From Magnetospirillum sp. WYHS-4 (GTDB taxonomy: Bacteria > Pseudomonadota > Alphaproteobacteria > Rhodospirillales > GLO-3), in the NCBI GenBank assembly GCA_039908345.1, contig JAMOBD010000002.1:62001-126000 (forward strand): a stretch of 64,000 nt of DNA, given 5' to 3'. A program made the translations under genes and the position numbers. Shown here piece after piece: positions 1 to 10,311 of this stretch. Numbering within the stretch: the first letter of the stretch is position 1; each line of letters starts with the position of its first letter. The notes under the pieces are model-generated. The model made no database searches, was not told the DNA's origin, and worked only from the letters and a program-made list of their open reading frames with translations.

Positions 1-266
1 AACTCCTGGTCGGCGGCGCGAAGTTGTTCCTCCTCCTTCTGGATGGTCGCCTGGAACTCGGTGCGCTGCTTCTTGATCTGCTCGCGGATGTTCTTGGCCA
101 CCGCCGACTTGCGAAGGATTTCCTCGACATTGAGGACGGCGACCTTGACCACGGTGGGCTTGGCGGCGGCCGGAGCCGCGCCTCCCTTGTCCTGGGCCAC
201 AGCGGGAGCGGCGAACAGGACGGCGGCGGCCAAGCCGCCCAGAATCAGTTTGGCAAAGGTTTTCAA
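1..266 (-). CDS. Skp/OmpH-family periplasmic chaperone, N-terminal part
   Basis: Only the first 88 codons lie in the window; the rest is beyond the left edge. The product begins with a signal peptide (KTFAKLILGGLAAAVLFAA, predicted cleavage after AVAQ), followed by VKVAVLNVEEIL and a charged, heptad-like helix, as in the Skp/OmpH family that holds unfolded outer-membrane proteins in the periplasm. The start is a TTG codon preceded by AGGAGAG at four bases; I see no ATG in frame. The gene follows bamA by 26 bases on the same strand, the usual alphaproteobacterial order (bamA-skp-lpxD), which supports the call. The family assignment rests on the N-terminus and context only. Confidence 0.75.
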   Translation of the reverse strand, partial: MKTFAKLILGGLAAAVLFAAPAVAQDKGGAAPAAAKPTVVKVAVLNVEEILRKSAVAKNIREQIKKQRTEFQATIQKEEEQLRAADQE

Positions 267-292
267 GGGTCTCTCCTGCCTATAAGGCGTTG

Positions 293-2560
293 CTAGAACT
301 TGGTTCCGAACTGGAACCGGAAGCTTTCGGTCTTGTCGAAGGATTCTTTGAGTATGGGAATGCCGAAGTCGATGCCGATCGGCCCCATGGGGGATGCCCA
401 AGTAACGCCCGCACCGATGGCGGCGCGGATAGCGCCAGTATCGTTGACGACGACGTTGTCGACGCCGCCCTTGCCCGCACTGCCGGCATCCATGAAGATA
501 TGTCCCGCCACTCCCAACTCCTCCGGAAGGCCAAGCGGGAAGGCAACCTGGGCGGAAGCCGTGTACATCCACTCGCCACCCAGCGAATCTCCCGTGGACT
601 TGTCGCGCGGCCCGACGCCGCCGATGGCGAACCCGCGCAGGTCGTCGCCACCGACGAAATAGCGATCAATGACGCGAACGTCCTCGCTCAAGCCGACGAT
701 ATGGCCGACGGCTCCCTTGACGGACAATATCCAGTTCTCGTGGAGTTCGTAGTACTTCGTCCCGTCGATCTTGTTGCGCAGAAAATGCGTGGTCCCCCCC
801 AGGCCCGCGACGTCGTTGGTCAGTCTGACGACGTAGCCTTCGGTCGGCTTCACCTTGCTGTCGCGGCGGTCGTAGGCCAACCCATGGGTGACCTGCGACA
901 TGGTCGTGGTTCCCTCCTGCGACTTGATCGCCTGGGAGGCCTTGGCGGCGACGTTGGTCATCTCGCTCTTCGCCAACGTATAGCGCCAGTTCTGCCGCAG
1001 GTTTTCGGTGATGGGATACCCGGCACGCAACGCGCCACCCGTCTTCTTGAAATCGTAGGAACTGGTATCCTGGTTGTCCTGGGTAAAGTGGAAGGCATCG
1101 ACGCCACCCGCCACCTCGCGATCCATGAAATAGGGATCGGTGAAGCCGGCGTCGATCGAGCTTCTCTTGGCCGACAGGGTGAAGTTGGACTTGAGATCAT
1201 ACCCCTTGCCCAAGAGATTGCGCTCGCGCACCCCCACATCGCCCATGGGACCGACCGCCGTCGAATAGCCGGCCCCCAGGGTCAGGGAGCCCGTCGACTT
1301 TTCCGCCACATCGACGGCAATCACGGTCTTGTCGGGCGCACTGCCCGGCAACTGCTCGACATTGACCTTCTCGAAGAAGTCGAGGTTCTGCAGACGGGTC
1401 TTGGACCGCTTCAGCTTGGCGGAATTGAACGCATCGCCTTCCACCATGCGGAACTCGCGGCGGACCACGTTGTCCACGGTGCGCATGTTGCCCGTGACAT
1501 CGATGCGTTCGACGAACACTCGCGGTCCTTCGCTCACCTCGTAGACCACGTCGATGATCCGCTTCTCGCGATCCCGGTTGATACGCGGGCGCACGTCGGC
1601 GAAGGGCAGGCCCGTGTCGCCGATGGCCATACTCAGGGTATCGAGGGTCTTGTCGATCAGCTTGGCGCTGTACCAATCGCCCGTCTCGATCTCGATCTGG
1701 TCGCGCAACATCTGCGGATCGACGTCGCGCAAGCGCACGTCCACGTCCACCTTGCCGAGCGCGTAGCGGTTGCCTTCCTCGACGGTGAAGGTGATGAAAA
1801 AGGCCTTGCGGTCCGGGGTCAGTTCGGCGATCCCCGAAACCACGCGGAAATCGGCGAACCCCTTGTCCATGTAAAAGCGGCGCAACAATTCGCGGTCGAG
1901 GGTCAGGCGGTCCGGATCGTAGGTATCGTCGGAACTGAACATGCGATACCAGCGGCTCTCCTTCGTACGGACCACCTCGCGCAAGCGGCCATCGCCGAAT
2001 TCGCCGTTGCCGACGAAGCGCACGCTGCGGACAGCCGTGGGGTCTCCTTCCTCGATTTCGAAGACCAGGTCGACACGGTTCTGAGGCAACTGGATAACCT
2101 TGGGCTCGACCGTCGCGGCGAAACGGCCGCTCCGCCGATACAGAGTGAGGACACGCTTCACGTCCTGCTGCACCTTGGCCCGCGTATAAATCATGCGCGG
2201 CTTCAGGGTGACTTCCGTCTCCAGATCCTTGTCTTCGAGCTTCCGATTGCCTTCGAAGGCAACCCGGTTGATGACCGGATTCTCCACCACACTGACAACC
2301 AGCACGTCACCTTCTCGCTTCAGCGTCACGTCGGCGAACAGGCCGGTGGCGAACAGGCTCTTGAGCGAGCGGTCGATACGGCTGGGTTCGTAGGCGTCGC
2401 CGGGCTGGATCAGTAGATAGGAGCGGACGGTGTCCGGCTCGACACGTTGGGCGCCTTCCACCTGAACCTGACGAATGATGCCGCCCGACTGGGCAAGCGC
2501 CGCCGTTCCCGGAAGGACCAAGCTCGCGATCAGTACGGCGATTCGAATCAATCCAGTCAA
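293..2560 (-). CDS. bamA: Outer membrane protein assembly factor BamA
   Basis: The 755-residue product has a signal peptide ending near LAQ (residue 24), about five POTRA repeats (roughly residues 25-345, e.g. GGIIRQVQVEGAQRVEPDTV) and a C-terminal Omp85 beta-barrel ending in phenylalanine (FQFGTKF), the usual outer-membrane protein end signal. BamA is the central insertase of the BAM complex that folds beta-barrel proteins into the outer membrane. The conserved VGGDDLRGFAIGGVGPRD stretch of the barrel is present (the VRGF/Y-type motif of loop 6, here LRGF). Length is normal for the family. It lies 32 bases downstream of rseP and upstream of skp, so envelope biogenesis genes are probably co-transcribed. 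Confidence 0.97.
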   Translation of the reverse strand: MTGLIRIAVLIASLVLPGTAALAQSGGIIRQVQVEGAQRVEPDTVRSYLLIQPGDAYEPSRIDRSLKSLFATGLFADVTLKREGDVLVVSVVENPVINRVAFEGNRKLEDKDLETEVTLKPRMIYTRAKVQQDVKRVLTLYRRSGRFAATVEPKVIQLPQNRVDLVFEIEEGDPTAVRSVRFVGNGEFGDGRLREVVRTKESRWYRMFSSDDTYDPDRLTLDRELLRRFYMDKGFADFRVVSGIAELTPDRKAFFITFTVEEGNRYALGKVDVDVRLRDVDPQMLRDQIEIETGDWYSAKLIDKTLDTLSMAIGDTGLPFADVRPRINRDREKRIIDVVYEVSEGPRVFVERIDVTGNMRTVDNVVRREFRMVEGDAFNSAKLKRSKTRLQNLDFFEKVNVEQLPGSAPDKTVIAVDVAEKSTGSLTLGAGYSTAVGPMGDVGVRERNLLGKGYDLKSNFTLSAKRSSIDAGFTDPYFMDREVAGGVDAFHFTQDNQDTSSYDFKKTGGALRAGYPITENLRQNWRYTLAKSEMTNVAAKASQAIKSQEGTTTMSQVTHGLAYDRRDSKVKPTEGYVVRLTNDVAGLGGTTHFLRNKIDGTKYYELHENWILSVKGAVGHIVGLSEDVRVIDRYFVGGDDLRGFAIGGVGPRDKSTGDSLGGEWMYTASAQVAFPLGLPEELGVAGHIFMDAGSAGKGGVDNVVVNDTGAIRAAIGAGVTWASPMGPIGIDFGIPILKESFDKTESFRFQFGTKF

Positions 2561-2592
2561 GGCGATCCCCCTGGGTCCCCAGTCGGTCTGAT

Positions 2593-3747
2593 TTATGACA
2601 GGAAGTTCTTAATAAACTCGAAAACCCTCAGGTGGACCAAGTCGTTCCAGGTAGCGAAGATCATCAACAGCAATACCAGAATCAGGCCGAAGCGGAAACC
2701 GTATTCTTGATAGCGGGCGTCCAGCGGCCGGCCACGGACGGCTTCGGCGGCGTAGAACAGGAGATGCCCCCCATCCAATACCGGAATGGGGAACAAATTG
2801 ATCAACCCGAGATTGACCGACAGGGCGGCCATGAAGAATACGAGGCTAACGAATCCGCTTTCCGCCATCTTGCCCGACATCTGGGCGATGCGCAGGGGAC
2901 CGCCCAAATCCTCGGCGTTGCGGGAGCCGCTGACCATGAGGCCGACTTCCTGAAGGATGCGGGTCGCCAAGCCGAAGGATTTCTCCACGGCCATCCAGGA
3001 GGCACTCAGGGGATTATGGCGCTCGTAGACCACCCGCGCGGGATCGGGCAGCACGCCCAACAGGCCGACTTCCCGCGTCCGGCCATCCTCGTCCGCCCTG
3101 ACCGAAGCCTTGGGGACCGCCTGAAGCGTCATCTCGGCCCCGTCGCGCACCAAGCGGAACGACAGGCCTTGGCCGGGATGGGCCGAAACTATGCGCCGCA
3201 AGTCCTCGAAGCGGGGCGTCGGTTCGCCATCGATGGCCGTTATCAAGTCGCCCTTCTGGAACCCGGCCTGTTCGGCCGAGCTACCGGGCTGCACTTGGCC
3301 GACTCCCGCCTGATGATGGGGATTGCCGACCGTCATGAACATGAGGGCCAACACCGCGATGGCGAACAGGAAATTGGCGATCGGCCCCGCGGCGACGATG
3401 GCCGCCCGCTGCCCCAGGCGTTTGTGGTGGAAGGACACGGCCTTCTCGGCGTCGGTCATCGGGGGACGATCGGGGCTTTCCTCGTCGAAATCGTATTCGC
3501 CGAACATCTTGACGTAGCCGCCCAGCGGCACGGCACTGAACTTCCAGCGAGTCCCCAGGCGGTCGTTGAAACCGAACAGCTCCGTCCCGAAGCCGATGGA
3601 GAAGACCTCGACCTTCACCCCGTTGCGCCGGGCAACCCAGAAGTGGCCGAGTTCGTGCACGAAAACCAGCACGCTGAGCGTAACCAGAAACGGCACGCCG
3701 TAGTCCCACAGGTTGCCCAGAAAGCCGGTGATGCTATCCAATCCCAT
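2593..3747 (-). CDS. rseP: RIP metalloprotease RseP (site-2 protease)
   Basis: A 384-residue inner-membrane zinc protease. The first transmembrane helix carries the HELGH zinc motif at residues 31-35, one PDZ domain spans about residues 149-215 (GQVQPGSSAEQAGFQKGDLI), and the second catalytic motif PIPVLDGGH lies near residue 325. Only one PDZ domain is visible, whereas E. coli RseP has two. In the family it performs intramembrane cleavage of anti-sigma factors after an initial periplasmic cut, and removes remnant signal peptides. The position between dxr and bamA is the standard proteobacterial arrangement. Start is ATG with GGAAGGACC-type ribosome binding sequence just upstream. Confidence 0.96.
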   Translation of the reverse strand: MGLDSITGFLGNLWDYGVPFLVTLSVLVFVHELGHFWVARRNGVKVEVFSIGFGTELFGFNDRLGTRWKFSAVPLGGYVKMFGEYDFDEESPDRPPMTDAEKAVSFHHKRLGQRAAIVAAGPIANFLFAIAVLALMFMTVGNPHHQAGVGQVQPGSSAEQAGFQKGDLITAIDGEPTPRFEDLRRIVSAHPGQGLSFRLVRDGAEMTLQAVPKASVRADEDGRTREVGLLGVLPDPARVVYERHNPLSASWMAVEKSFGLATRILQEVGLMVSGSRNAEDLGGPLRIAQMSGKMAESGFVSLVFFMAALSVNLGLINLFPIPVLDGGHLLFYAAEAVRGRPLDARYQEYGFRFGLILVLLLMIFATWNDLVHLRVFEFIKNFLS

Positions 3748-3759
3748 TTCGGGTCCTTC

Positions 3760-4944
3760 CTATGGCCGTCGTTGGCGGCGGTCGATGACATCCTGGGCGA
3801 CGCGGCGCGCCTCGCCATCGACGGCATGGACGTCTTCCAGCGAGTCCAGCCGGTGCGTCGGCATGGCGGCCAGGGTTTCCTCGACCGTCCGCGCGATGTC
3901 CAGGAATCCGATGTTCCGCTTGAGGAAGCGATCGACGGCGACCTCGTTGGCCGCATTCAGTATAGTGGGGGCGGAACCACCGGTCCGCAAGGCCTCGCGG
4001 GCCAGGCGCAGGGCAGGAAACCGTTCCAGGTCGGGGCGCCGGAAGGTCAGGGTCGCGATCTCTTCCAGCTTCAGGCGCGCCGCCGGAGTCTCCATCCGTT
4101 TCGGCCAGGCCAGGGCGTAGGCGATGGGGGTGCGCATGTCCGGCGTCCCCAATTGCGCCAGGACCGACCCGTCCACGTAGTCCACCAGGCTGTGCACCAC
4201 CGACTGGGGGTGAACCAGGATCTCGATGCGGTCCTCGGAAACCGGGAACAGGTGGTAGGCCTCGATCAGCTCCAGGCCCTTGTTCATCATGGTGGCGGAA
4301 TCGACCGAAATCTTGGCCCCCATGTCCCAGTTGGGATGGGCCACCGCCTGTTCCGGCGTCACGGCGGCCATCTCTTCCAGGCCGCGATCGCGAAAGGGGC
4401 CGCCCGAGGCGGTCAGGATGATGCGGGCGATACGTTCCGGTTGATCGCGGTCGAGAACCTGGAAAATGGCGCTATGCTCGGAATCGACCGGCAGCAGGGT
4501 CGCGCCGTGGCGGGCGATCTCGGCGGTCATCACCGCGCCGGCGGAGACCAGCACCTCTTTATTGGCCAAGCCGACGATAGCGCCCCGCCGCACCGCAGCC
4601 AGGGTGGGGTCCAGCCCGGCCACGCCGACGATGGAGGCCATCACCCAGTCGGCCGGGCGCGCCGCGGCGTCCACCACGGCCTGGGGCCCGGCGGCGCCCT
4701 CGATCCCCGAACCGTCGAGTGCCGCCTTCAATTCGCCATAGCGCGCCGGATCGGCCACCACGGCCAGGCGGGCCTTCAGTGTTCGCGCCTGTTCGGCAAG
4801 CAGTGCCACATTGCGGTTGGCCGTCAGGGCCTCCACCTGAAATGAATCGGGATTGCGCTTCAGCAGGTCCACCGTGCTGGTGCCGATGGAACCCGTCGAC
4901 CCGAGCACGGTGACGCGCCGGGGCTGGGAATGGATCATGACCAT
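3760..4944 (-). CDS. dxr: 1-deoxy-D-xylulose 5-phosphate reductoisomerase
   Basis: A 394-residue cytosolic enzyme that converts DXP to 2-C-methyl-D-erythritol 4-phosphate with NADPH, the second step of the MEP isoprenoid pathway. The N-terminal NADPH-binding motif [13 protein letters not shown], the metal/substrate motifs SEHSAIFQ and [15 protein letters not shown] are all present. I placed the start at the ATG at 4944, which has AAGG seven bases upstream; a second ATG at 4938 forms an ATGA overlap with the cdsA stop and is the alternative (MIHSQPRR). An open frame continues further upstream inside cdsA but is just the opposite reading of that gene. The dxs gene of the same pathway is also in this window (25451). 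Confidence 0.96.
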   Translation of the reverse strand: MVMIHSQPRRVTVLGSTGSIGTSTVDLLKRNPDSFQVEALTANRNVALLAEQARTLKARLAVVADPARYGELKAALDGSGIEGAAGPQAVVDAAARPADWVMASIVGVAGLDPTLAAVRRGAIVGLANKEVLVSAGAVMTAEIARHGATLLPVDSEHSAIFQVLDRDQPERIARIILTASGGPFRDRGLEEMAAVTPEQAVAHPNWDMGAKISVDSATMMNKGLELIEAYHLFPVSEDRIEILVHPQSVVHSLVDYVDGSVLAQLGTPDMRTPIAYALAWPKRMETPAARLKLEEIATLTFRRPDLERFPALRLAREALRTGGSAPTILNAANEVAVDRFLKRNIGFLDIARTVEETLAAMPTHRLDSLEDVHAVDGEARRVAQDVIDRRQRRP

Positions 4945-5633
4945 GGCAGCACCTTGCCTCCGCCGGCCACCCGGATCAAGGCCATTGCCAAGGCGGCGGC
5001 CAAGAGGCCGTCCACCCGGTCGAGCAGCCCCCCATGGCCTGGAATGATATTGCTGGAGTCCTTTACCCCGAAACGTCGCTTGACCCAGGATTCGAACAAG
5101 TCGCCGCCCTGCGAAAGCCCCCCCACCAGGGCCCCGGCCAGGGCCGGAGATGCCAAGCCCCCCGCAGCCTCGGTCCCGCCCGCGACGACGACGGCGGCGC
5201 CGGCACCGCCCGCGCAGGCCATCCCGCCCAACAGACCGGCCCAGGTTTTCTTGGGGCTGATGGCGGACGCCAGCTTTGGGCCCCCAATCAGGCGGCCGAA
5301 GGCGTAAGCCCCGGTATCGGTGGCCCAGACGACAGCGAGAAGCCAGAGAATGGCCAAGGCCCCGGCTTCGGCATCGGCGCGCAGCCAGATCAGGGCGGCA
5401 CAGGGCAGGACCACGTAGGCGACTCCCCCCGCCAGCCAAACCACACGGGCCGGCGCCGGCCTGACCAAACGCTGCCATTCCCAGAGCATGACGGCGGCGG
5501 AAACGACCACCAGTATCTCGAAGTAGGGGCGCCCGAACCAGACCGCCGCCAGTACTGGCGGGGCCAGCGCCAGAGCCGACAGAATACGGACCGTAAGATT
5601 GCCAAGGCGCGGCTCACCCGTTGGTTCGACCAT
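4935..5633 (-). CDS. cdsA: Phosphatidate cytidylyltransferase (CDP-diglyceride synthase)
   Basis: Integral membrane enzyme that makes CDP-diacylglycerol from phosphatidic acid and CTP for phospholipid synthesis. The C-terminal CDS signature ([21 protein letters not shown]... [13 protein letters not shown]) is intact, with several hydrophobic helices before it. With the start at ATG 5633 the product is 232 residues, short for the family (about 260-290), and the start lies 20 bases inside uppS. Translation in frame continues open upstream to 5888, but that stretch reads like the alternative frame of uppS, so I keep the short form. Downstream dxr starts within the last bases of cdsA, implying translational coupling. 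Confidence 0.93.
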   Translation of the reverse strand: MVEPTGEPRLGNLTVRILSALALAPPVLAAVWFGRPYFEILVVVSAAVMLWEWQRLVRPAPARVVWLAGGVAYVVLPCAALIWLRADAEAGALAILWLLAVVWATDTGAYAFGRLIGGPKLASAISPKKTWAGLLGGMACAGGAGAAVVVAGGTEAAGGLASPALAGALVGGLSQGGDLFESWVKRRFGVKDSSNIIPGHGGLLDRVDGLLAAALAMALIRVAGGGKVLPWS

Positions 5634-6357
5634 AACGCCTCTCGCGTCGCCGATATTCGCCCAAGGCGTTTCTGAAGTCCTGCTGGGAGAAGTCGGGCCA
5701 TAGGGTATCGACGAACACGAACTCGGTGTAGGCGAGTTGCCAAAGAAGAAAATTGCTGATCCGCTTCTCCCCCGACGTACGGATAAGGATGTCGGGATCG
5801 GGAAGCCCCTCGGTGAACAGGTGGCGGGCGAAGGAGTCTTCGTCGATGGCGGCGGGATCCAGTTCCCCGGCCTTGACCTTCTCCGCAAGACGGCGGGCGG
5901 CGCAGGCGATTTCGGCCCGGCCTCCGTAGCTGAGAGCCATGGTCAGCACCAGTTGCCGGTTATCGACCGTCAAGCGCTCGGCGTCCTCGATCAGGGTCAC
6001 GATATCGTCGGACAGCTTGGTGCGGTCGCCGATGATGCGCAGGCAGACGCCGCCCTCGTGCAAGCTGGCGATCTCGTTGCGAAGGTAGAGGCGCAGCAGG
6101 CCCATCAGGTCCGCTACCTCGGACGCTGGCCTTTTCCAATTCTCAGAGGAAAAGCCGTAAAGAGTCAAATACTTGACACCTGAATCCACGGCCGCCCGGA
6201 TGGTCGTCCGCACCGCCTCGGCCCCCCGCCGGTGCCCCGCCACTCTCGGCAAGCCGCGGGCACGCGCCCAGCGGCCATTGCCATCCATGATGATGGCGAC
6301 GTGCACGGGCGACGGCGATGGATCCTGGGGTTGGGGCGCGGCGGTCATTTGGGACAT
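5614..6357 (-). CDS. uppS: Isoprenyl transferase (undecaprenyl diphosphate synthase)
   Basis: A 247-residue cis-prenyltransferase that extends farnesyl diphosphate with isopentenyl diphosphate to the C55 carrier used for peptidoglycan and polysaccharide assembly. The diphosphate-binding motif [10 protein letters not shown] (catalytic Asp25) and the GHRRG motif follow a short Pro-rich N-terminus; [15 protein letters not shown] and [14 protein letters not shown] close the conserved core. The ATG start shares its A with the last base of the frr stop (TGATG junction) and the 3' end overlaps cdsA, so frr-uppS-cdsA-dxr are packed as one translation-coupled run. It uses the product made by the ispA gene at 24550. 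Confidence 0.96.
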   Translation of the reverse strand: MSQMTAAPQPQDPSPSPVHVAIIMDGNGRWARARGLPRVAGHRRGAEAVRTTIRAAVDSGVKYLTLYGFSSENWKRPASEVADLMGLLRLYLRNEIASLHEGGVCLRIIGDRTKLSDDIVTLIEDAERLTVDNRQLVLTMALSYGGRAEIACAARRLAEKVKAGELDPAAIDEDSFARHLFTEGLPDPDILIRTSGEKRISNFLLWQLAYTEFVFVDTLWPDFSQQDFRNALGEYRRRERRYGRTNG

Positions 6358-6923
6358 CAGACCTGCATGATTTCCTTTTCCTTGGCGTGCAGCGCCTCGT
6401 CGATCTTCTTGATGTAGGAGTCGGTCAGCTTCTGGACCTCCTCCCCGAAGGTGCGATGCTCGTCTTCGGAAATCTTGTGGTCTTTTTCCAGCTTCTTCAA
6501 TTCGTCCATGCCGTGGCGACGAACGTTGCGGACATGGACCCGGGCTTCCTCGGCATACTTGCCGGCGACCTTGGTCAGTTCCTTGCGGCGTTCCTCGTTG
6601 AGCGCCGGAATGGGCACCCGTACCAACTGGCCATCGGTCTGCGGGTTGAGCCCCAGGTTGGCGTCGCGGATGGCCTTTTCGACTGCCTTGACCAAGCCCT
6701 TGTCCCAGACCTGGACGGTCAGCATCCGGGGTTCGGGCGTGCCGATGGTGCCGACTTGGTTCATCGGCATCGGGCTGCCATAGGCCTCGACGGTGATGGG
6801 CTCCAGAAGGCTGGTGGAGGCACGGCCGGTACGCAGACCGGCGAACTCCTTATGCAGCACCCCAAGCGATCCCTCCATGCGGTGCTCGAGGTCCTTCTTC
6901 ATGGCTTTGAAGTCGGCGGACAC
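6357..6923 (-). CDS. frr: Ribosome recycling factor
   Basis: A 188-residue factor that, with EF-G, splits the post-termination ribosome. The all-helical domain I sequence ([26 protein letters not shown], broken here by domain [21 protein letters not shown]) and the C-terminal coiled segment ([14 protein letters not shown]) are typical, and length is normal. The start codon is GTG at 6923, preceded by GGGGAGA; the first internal ATG is at codon 8. The gene lies between pyrH (28 bases upstream) and uppS (one-base overlap), the usual order in the proteobacteria. Confidence 0.97.
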   Translation of the reverse strand: MSADFKAMKKDLEHRMEGSLGVLHKEFAGLRTGRASTSLLEPITVEAYGSPMPMNQVGTIGTPEPRMLTVQVWDKGLVKAVEKAIRDANLGLNPQTDGQLVRVPIPALNEERRKELTKVAGKYAEEARVHVRNVRRHGMDELKKLEKDHKISEDEHRTFGEEVQKLTDSYIKKIDEALHAKEKEIMQV

Positions 6924-6951
6924 GATCGATCTCCCCTGCTTTCTCTAGTGT

Positions 6952-7671
6952 TCAGGCCCCCTCGCCGACCACGGTGAAGCGGCCGCGACCGGCCACCACC
7001 TCGGCGAAAGCCCCCGGATTGTGAATGGAAAAGACCACGATGGGAATGGCGTTCTCGCGGGCCAGCGCGATGGCAGTGGCGTCCATGACCTTGAGATCCT
7101 TGGCCAAGGCCTCGCTATAGCTCACCCGATCGTAGCGCACTGCGTCCTTGGTCTTCTTGGGATCGGCGGAATAGACGCCGTCCACCTGGGTCCCCTTGAA
7201 CAGGGCATCGCAGCCGGTTTCGATGGCGCGCAGAGTGGCGGCGGTGTCCGTGGTGAAGTAGGGATTGCCCGTGCCGGCGGCGAACAGGACGACCCGGCCC
7301 TCGTCCAGATAGCCGAGGGCGGCGCGGCGGTCGAAGGACTCGCAAACCGGTCCCAAGGGCAAGGCCGACAGGACGCGGGCGCGCACACCACGCTGTTCCA
7401 GGGCGTTGCCCATGGCGAGCGCGTTCATCACGGTAGCCAGCATGCCCATGTAGTCGCCGGTGGCCCGCTCGATGCCGACCCCCTTGGCGCCGCGGAAATA
7501 GTTGCCGCCACCGATCACCAAGCCCACCTGAACGCCCAGATGGTGCACGGCGGCAATCTCTCCAGCGAACTTGTGCAGAACGTCCGGATCAATGCCCGAA
7601 CCGTCGGCACCGGCCAGCGCCTCACCCGACAGCTTGAGCAGAACCCGCCGGTATCGCGGCTCGCTCTCCAT
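6952..7671 (-). CDS. pyrH: UMP kinase
   Basis: A 239-residue bacterial UMP kinase of the amino-acid-kinase fold, which phosphorylates UMP to UDP in pyrimidine nucleotide synthesis. The N-terminal [11 protein letters not shown] phosphate loop, the [10 protein letters not shown] motif and the [17 protein letters not shown] nucleotide/substrate stretch are all present and full length matches the family. It is separated from tsf by 96 bases containing a long GC-rich hairpin, and is followed by frr after 28 bases. Start ATG has GGGAAAAG upstream. Confidence 0.97.
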   Translation of the reverse strand: MESEPRYRRVLLKLSGEALAGADGSGIDPDVLHKFAGEIAAVHHLGVQVGLVIGGGNYFRGAKGVGIERATGDYMGMLATVMNALAMGNALEQRGVRARVLSALPLGPVCESFDRRAALGYLDEGRVVLFAAGTGNPYFTTDTAATLRAIETGCDALFKGTQVDGVYSADPKKTKDAVRYDRVSYSEALAKDLKVMDATAIALARENAIPIVVFSIHNPGAFAEVVAGRGRFTVVGEGA

Positions 7672-7708
7672 GGCTTTTCCCGTCCGTTTGGACTCCCTGG
7701 GGCACCCC

Positions 7709-7743
7709 CCGGCCGGCGTCGATCCTACACCAAGGCCGGCCGG
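7709..7743 (-). terminator. GC-rich hairpin between tsf and pyrH
   Basis: Two nine-base arms (CCGGCCGGC at 7709-7717 and GCCGGCCGG at 7735-7743) pair perfectly around a 17-base loop in the gap between tsf and pyrH. No T-run follows, so this is not a canonical rho-independent terminator; an attenuating or RNA-stabilising hairpin that lowers pyrH expression relative to tsf is plausible. The structure is seen directly; the role is inferred. Confidence 0.45.
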
Positions 7744-7767
7744 CGGGTCTCCGGGAATCTTGCGGCC

Positions 7768-8664
7768 TTACTTGGCCATCGCGGCGACTTCGGCGGCGAA
7801 GTCGTCCTGCTTCTTTTCCAGGCCTTCGCCCAGCTTGAAGCGGTCGAAGCCCAACACCTTCGGCTTGCCGACACCTTCCAGAATCTTGGAAACACGGCTT
7901 TCGCCGTCGATCACGTAGACTTGGTCCAGCAAGCAGACTTCCTCGTAGAACTTCCGGATGCGACCTTCGACCATCTTCTCGATGATGGCGTCCGCCTTGC
8001 CGGATTCCTTGGCCTGGCCGATCAGGACCTGACGCTCGCGCTCGATGGCGGTCGGATCGAGGTCGTCGCGCGACACCGACATCGGCGCCGCGGCGGCGAT
8101 GTGCATGGCCACCTGCTTGGCGACATCCGGGGTCTTGGCGTCGCCGCCATCCAAAGCCAGCAGCACGCCGATCTTGCCCAAGCCCGGCGCAACGGCGCTG
8201 TGCAGGTAGGAACCCAGCACGCCCGCCTCGCGCACCGCGACGCGGCGCAGGCTCATGTTCTCGCCGATGGTGGCGATGAGCGCGGTCAACTCGTCGGCCA
8301 CCGTCCGGCCGGTCCCCGGATAGGCGGCGGCCTTCAGAGCCTCGACATCGTCCCCCACCGCGAGCGCCAACCTGGCCACGGTCCGGACGAAGTCCTGGAA
8401 CTTATCGTTGCGGCCCACGAAATCGGTCTCGGCATTGACTTCGACCAGGGCACCCTTGCCGCCCTCGACGGCGATGCCGATCAGACCTTCGGACGCGACG
8501 CGGCTCGCCTTCTTGGCGGCGGCGGCCAAGCCCTTCTTGCGCAGCCAGTCGACGGCCTGTTCCAGGTCGCCGCCGGTCTCGCCCAACGCCTTCTTGCAGT
8601 CCATCATGCCGGCGCCGGTCTTCTCGCGCAGCTCCTTGACCAGGGAGGCGGTAATCTCAGCCAT
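7768..8664 (-). CDS. tsf: Translation elongation factor Ts
   Basis: A 298-residue guanine-nucleotide exchange factor for EF-Tu. It starts with the UBA-like N-terminal domain ([24 protein letters not shown]), contains the TDFVGRND motif that contacts EF-Tu, and the later core repeats. Length is in the normal range. The ATG start is 63 bases after rpsB, with TGAGAAGG upstream, and the two are normally co-transcribed. No anomalies seen. Confidence 0.97.
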   Translation of the reverse strand: MAEITASLVKELREKTGAGMMDCKKALGETGGDLEQAVDWLRKKGLAAAAKKASRVASEGLIGIAVEGGKGALVEVNAETDFVGRNDKFQDFVRTVARLALAVGDDVEALKAAAYPGTGRTVADELTALIATIGENMSLRRVAVREAGVLGSYLHSAVAPGLGKIGVLLALDGGDAKTPDVAKQVAMHIAAAAPMSVSRDDLDPTAIERERQVLIGQAKESGKADAIIEKMVEGRIRKFYEEVCLLDQVYVIDGESRVSKILEGVGKPKVLGFDRFKLGEGLEKKQDDFAAEVAAMAK

Positions 8665-8727
8665 GGCGATCTACCTTCTCAGGAAATCCGTATAACGACT
8701 TGTTTCGACAGGAAAGCTCAAGAACGC

Positions 8728-9525
<798 letters not shown>

Positions 9526-9654
9526 GGTCGGTTTCCTTTTCCGGTTGGTCCTCCGCGGGCCACGTCCGACCCCACCGTGGAGTTGGACACCGGAGCGACG
9601 CATGGGGATGTCTCCCCCACCCGCCGCACGCCCGCGTGCGTGATGAAGGCCGTG
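9526..9654 (-). ncRNA. Probable structured 5' leader of rpsB-tsf
   Basis: About 130 bases separate the inferred rpsB promoter from the rpsB start. Read on the minus strand, the leader contains a perfect hairpin GCACGC-GG-GCGTGC (9626-9639) and a second one built from GGGGGAGACATCCCC (9603-9617). Autoregulatory S2-binding leaders are established for rpsB in other bacteria, but I cannot match a specific known motif, so the role here is inferred. Confidence 0.4.
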
Positions 9655-9683
9655 TACATAGTGGAGACGGACGGCGATTGCAA
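9655..9683 (-). promoter_or_regulatory. Sigma-70-type promoter of rpsB operon
   Basis: On the minus strand TTGCAA (9683-9678) is followed after exactly 17 bases by TATGTA (9660-9655), a good match to -35 and -10 boxes. It would start transcription about 125 bases before rpsB. No other promoter of comparable quality lies between rpsB and the divergent gene at 9726. Confidence 0.6.
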
Positions 9684-9725
9684 GCCCCGATGGTCGAGGC
9701 TTGAAACCGGGCGGCCGATGCAAAC

Positions 9726-10253
9726 ATGATGAGGAACGCCAGAAACCGGACGCCCGCCATGAACGCTCCCCGCCGCCGCTTCTACACCATCTCCCCCGAT
9801 TACGTCACCGCCGCCGGTTACGAGAACCTGGCGGGCGCCGAAGCGGCCGCCGTGGCCTTCGGGAATGGCGCCCATGTGGTGGACACCCTGTCCACCACCT
9901 ACACCCCGGCCATCTACCGGGTGGAGGAAGGGGAACTCCGCCTGCAGGGCCAAGGCTCGTTCGACCATCGCCACGGCCTGGGAGCCAACCTGATCGAAGC
10001 CGCCCGCAAGCGCATCCCGCCTTTGGTCCGTGCGCTCCTGGCCAAGGGCGCCGATCCCGATTCCGCCGACCATGACGGCGGCACGGCGCTCCATTGGGCG
10101 GTGGCGGGCGGCAGTTTCGACGTGGTGCGCCTCCTGGTCGAAGCCGGGGCCGATCCCCGGCGCACCGACTCCGACGGCACCACACCGCTGGCCCTGGCCC
10201 GGAGCAAGCACCGGGATACCATCGCGGAGTTCCTGGAACAGATAAGCGGTTAG
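9726..10253 (+). CDS. Ankyrin-repeat protein
   Basis: A product of up to 175 residues. The C-terminal half holds two to three ankyrin repeats (from about residue 95: [60 protein letters not shown]), which usually mediate protein-protein contact. The N-terminal ~85 residues ([18 protein letters not shown]...) are not a repeat and I do not recognise them. There is no signal peptide, so it is probably cytoplasmic. The start is uncertain: ATG 9726 or ATG 9759 (MNAPRRRF). It is divergent from rpsB and 58 bases upstream of the ATPase gene on the same strand, so a link to that module is possible but unproven. Confidence 0.75.
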   Translation: MMRNARNRTPAMNAPRRRFYTISPDYVTAAGYENLAGAEAAAVAFGNGAHVVDTLSTTYTPAIYRVEEGELRLQGQGSFDHRHGLGANLIEAARKRIPPLVRALLAKGADPDSADHDGGTALHWAVAGGSFDVVRLLVEAGADPRRTDSDGTTPLALARSKHRDTIAEFLEQISG

Positions 10254-10311
10254 CGGAGAGTTCCGCGAAAGCGACATTGCCGGTCGCCGTCTTCGCAGGT
10301 AATCTGGCGAC

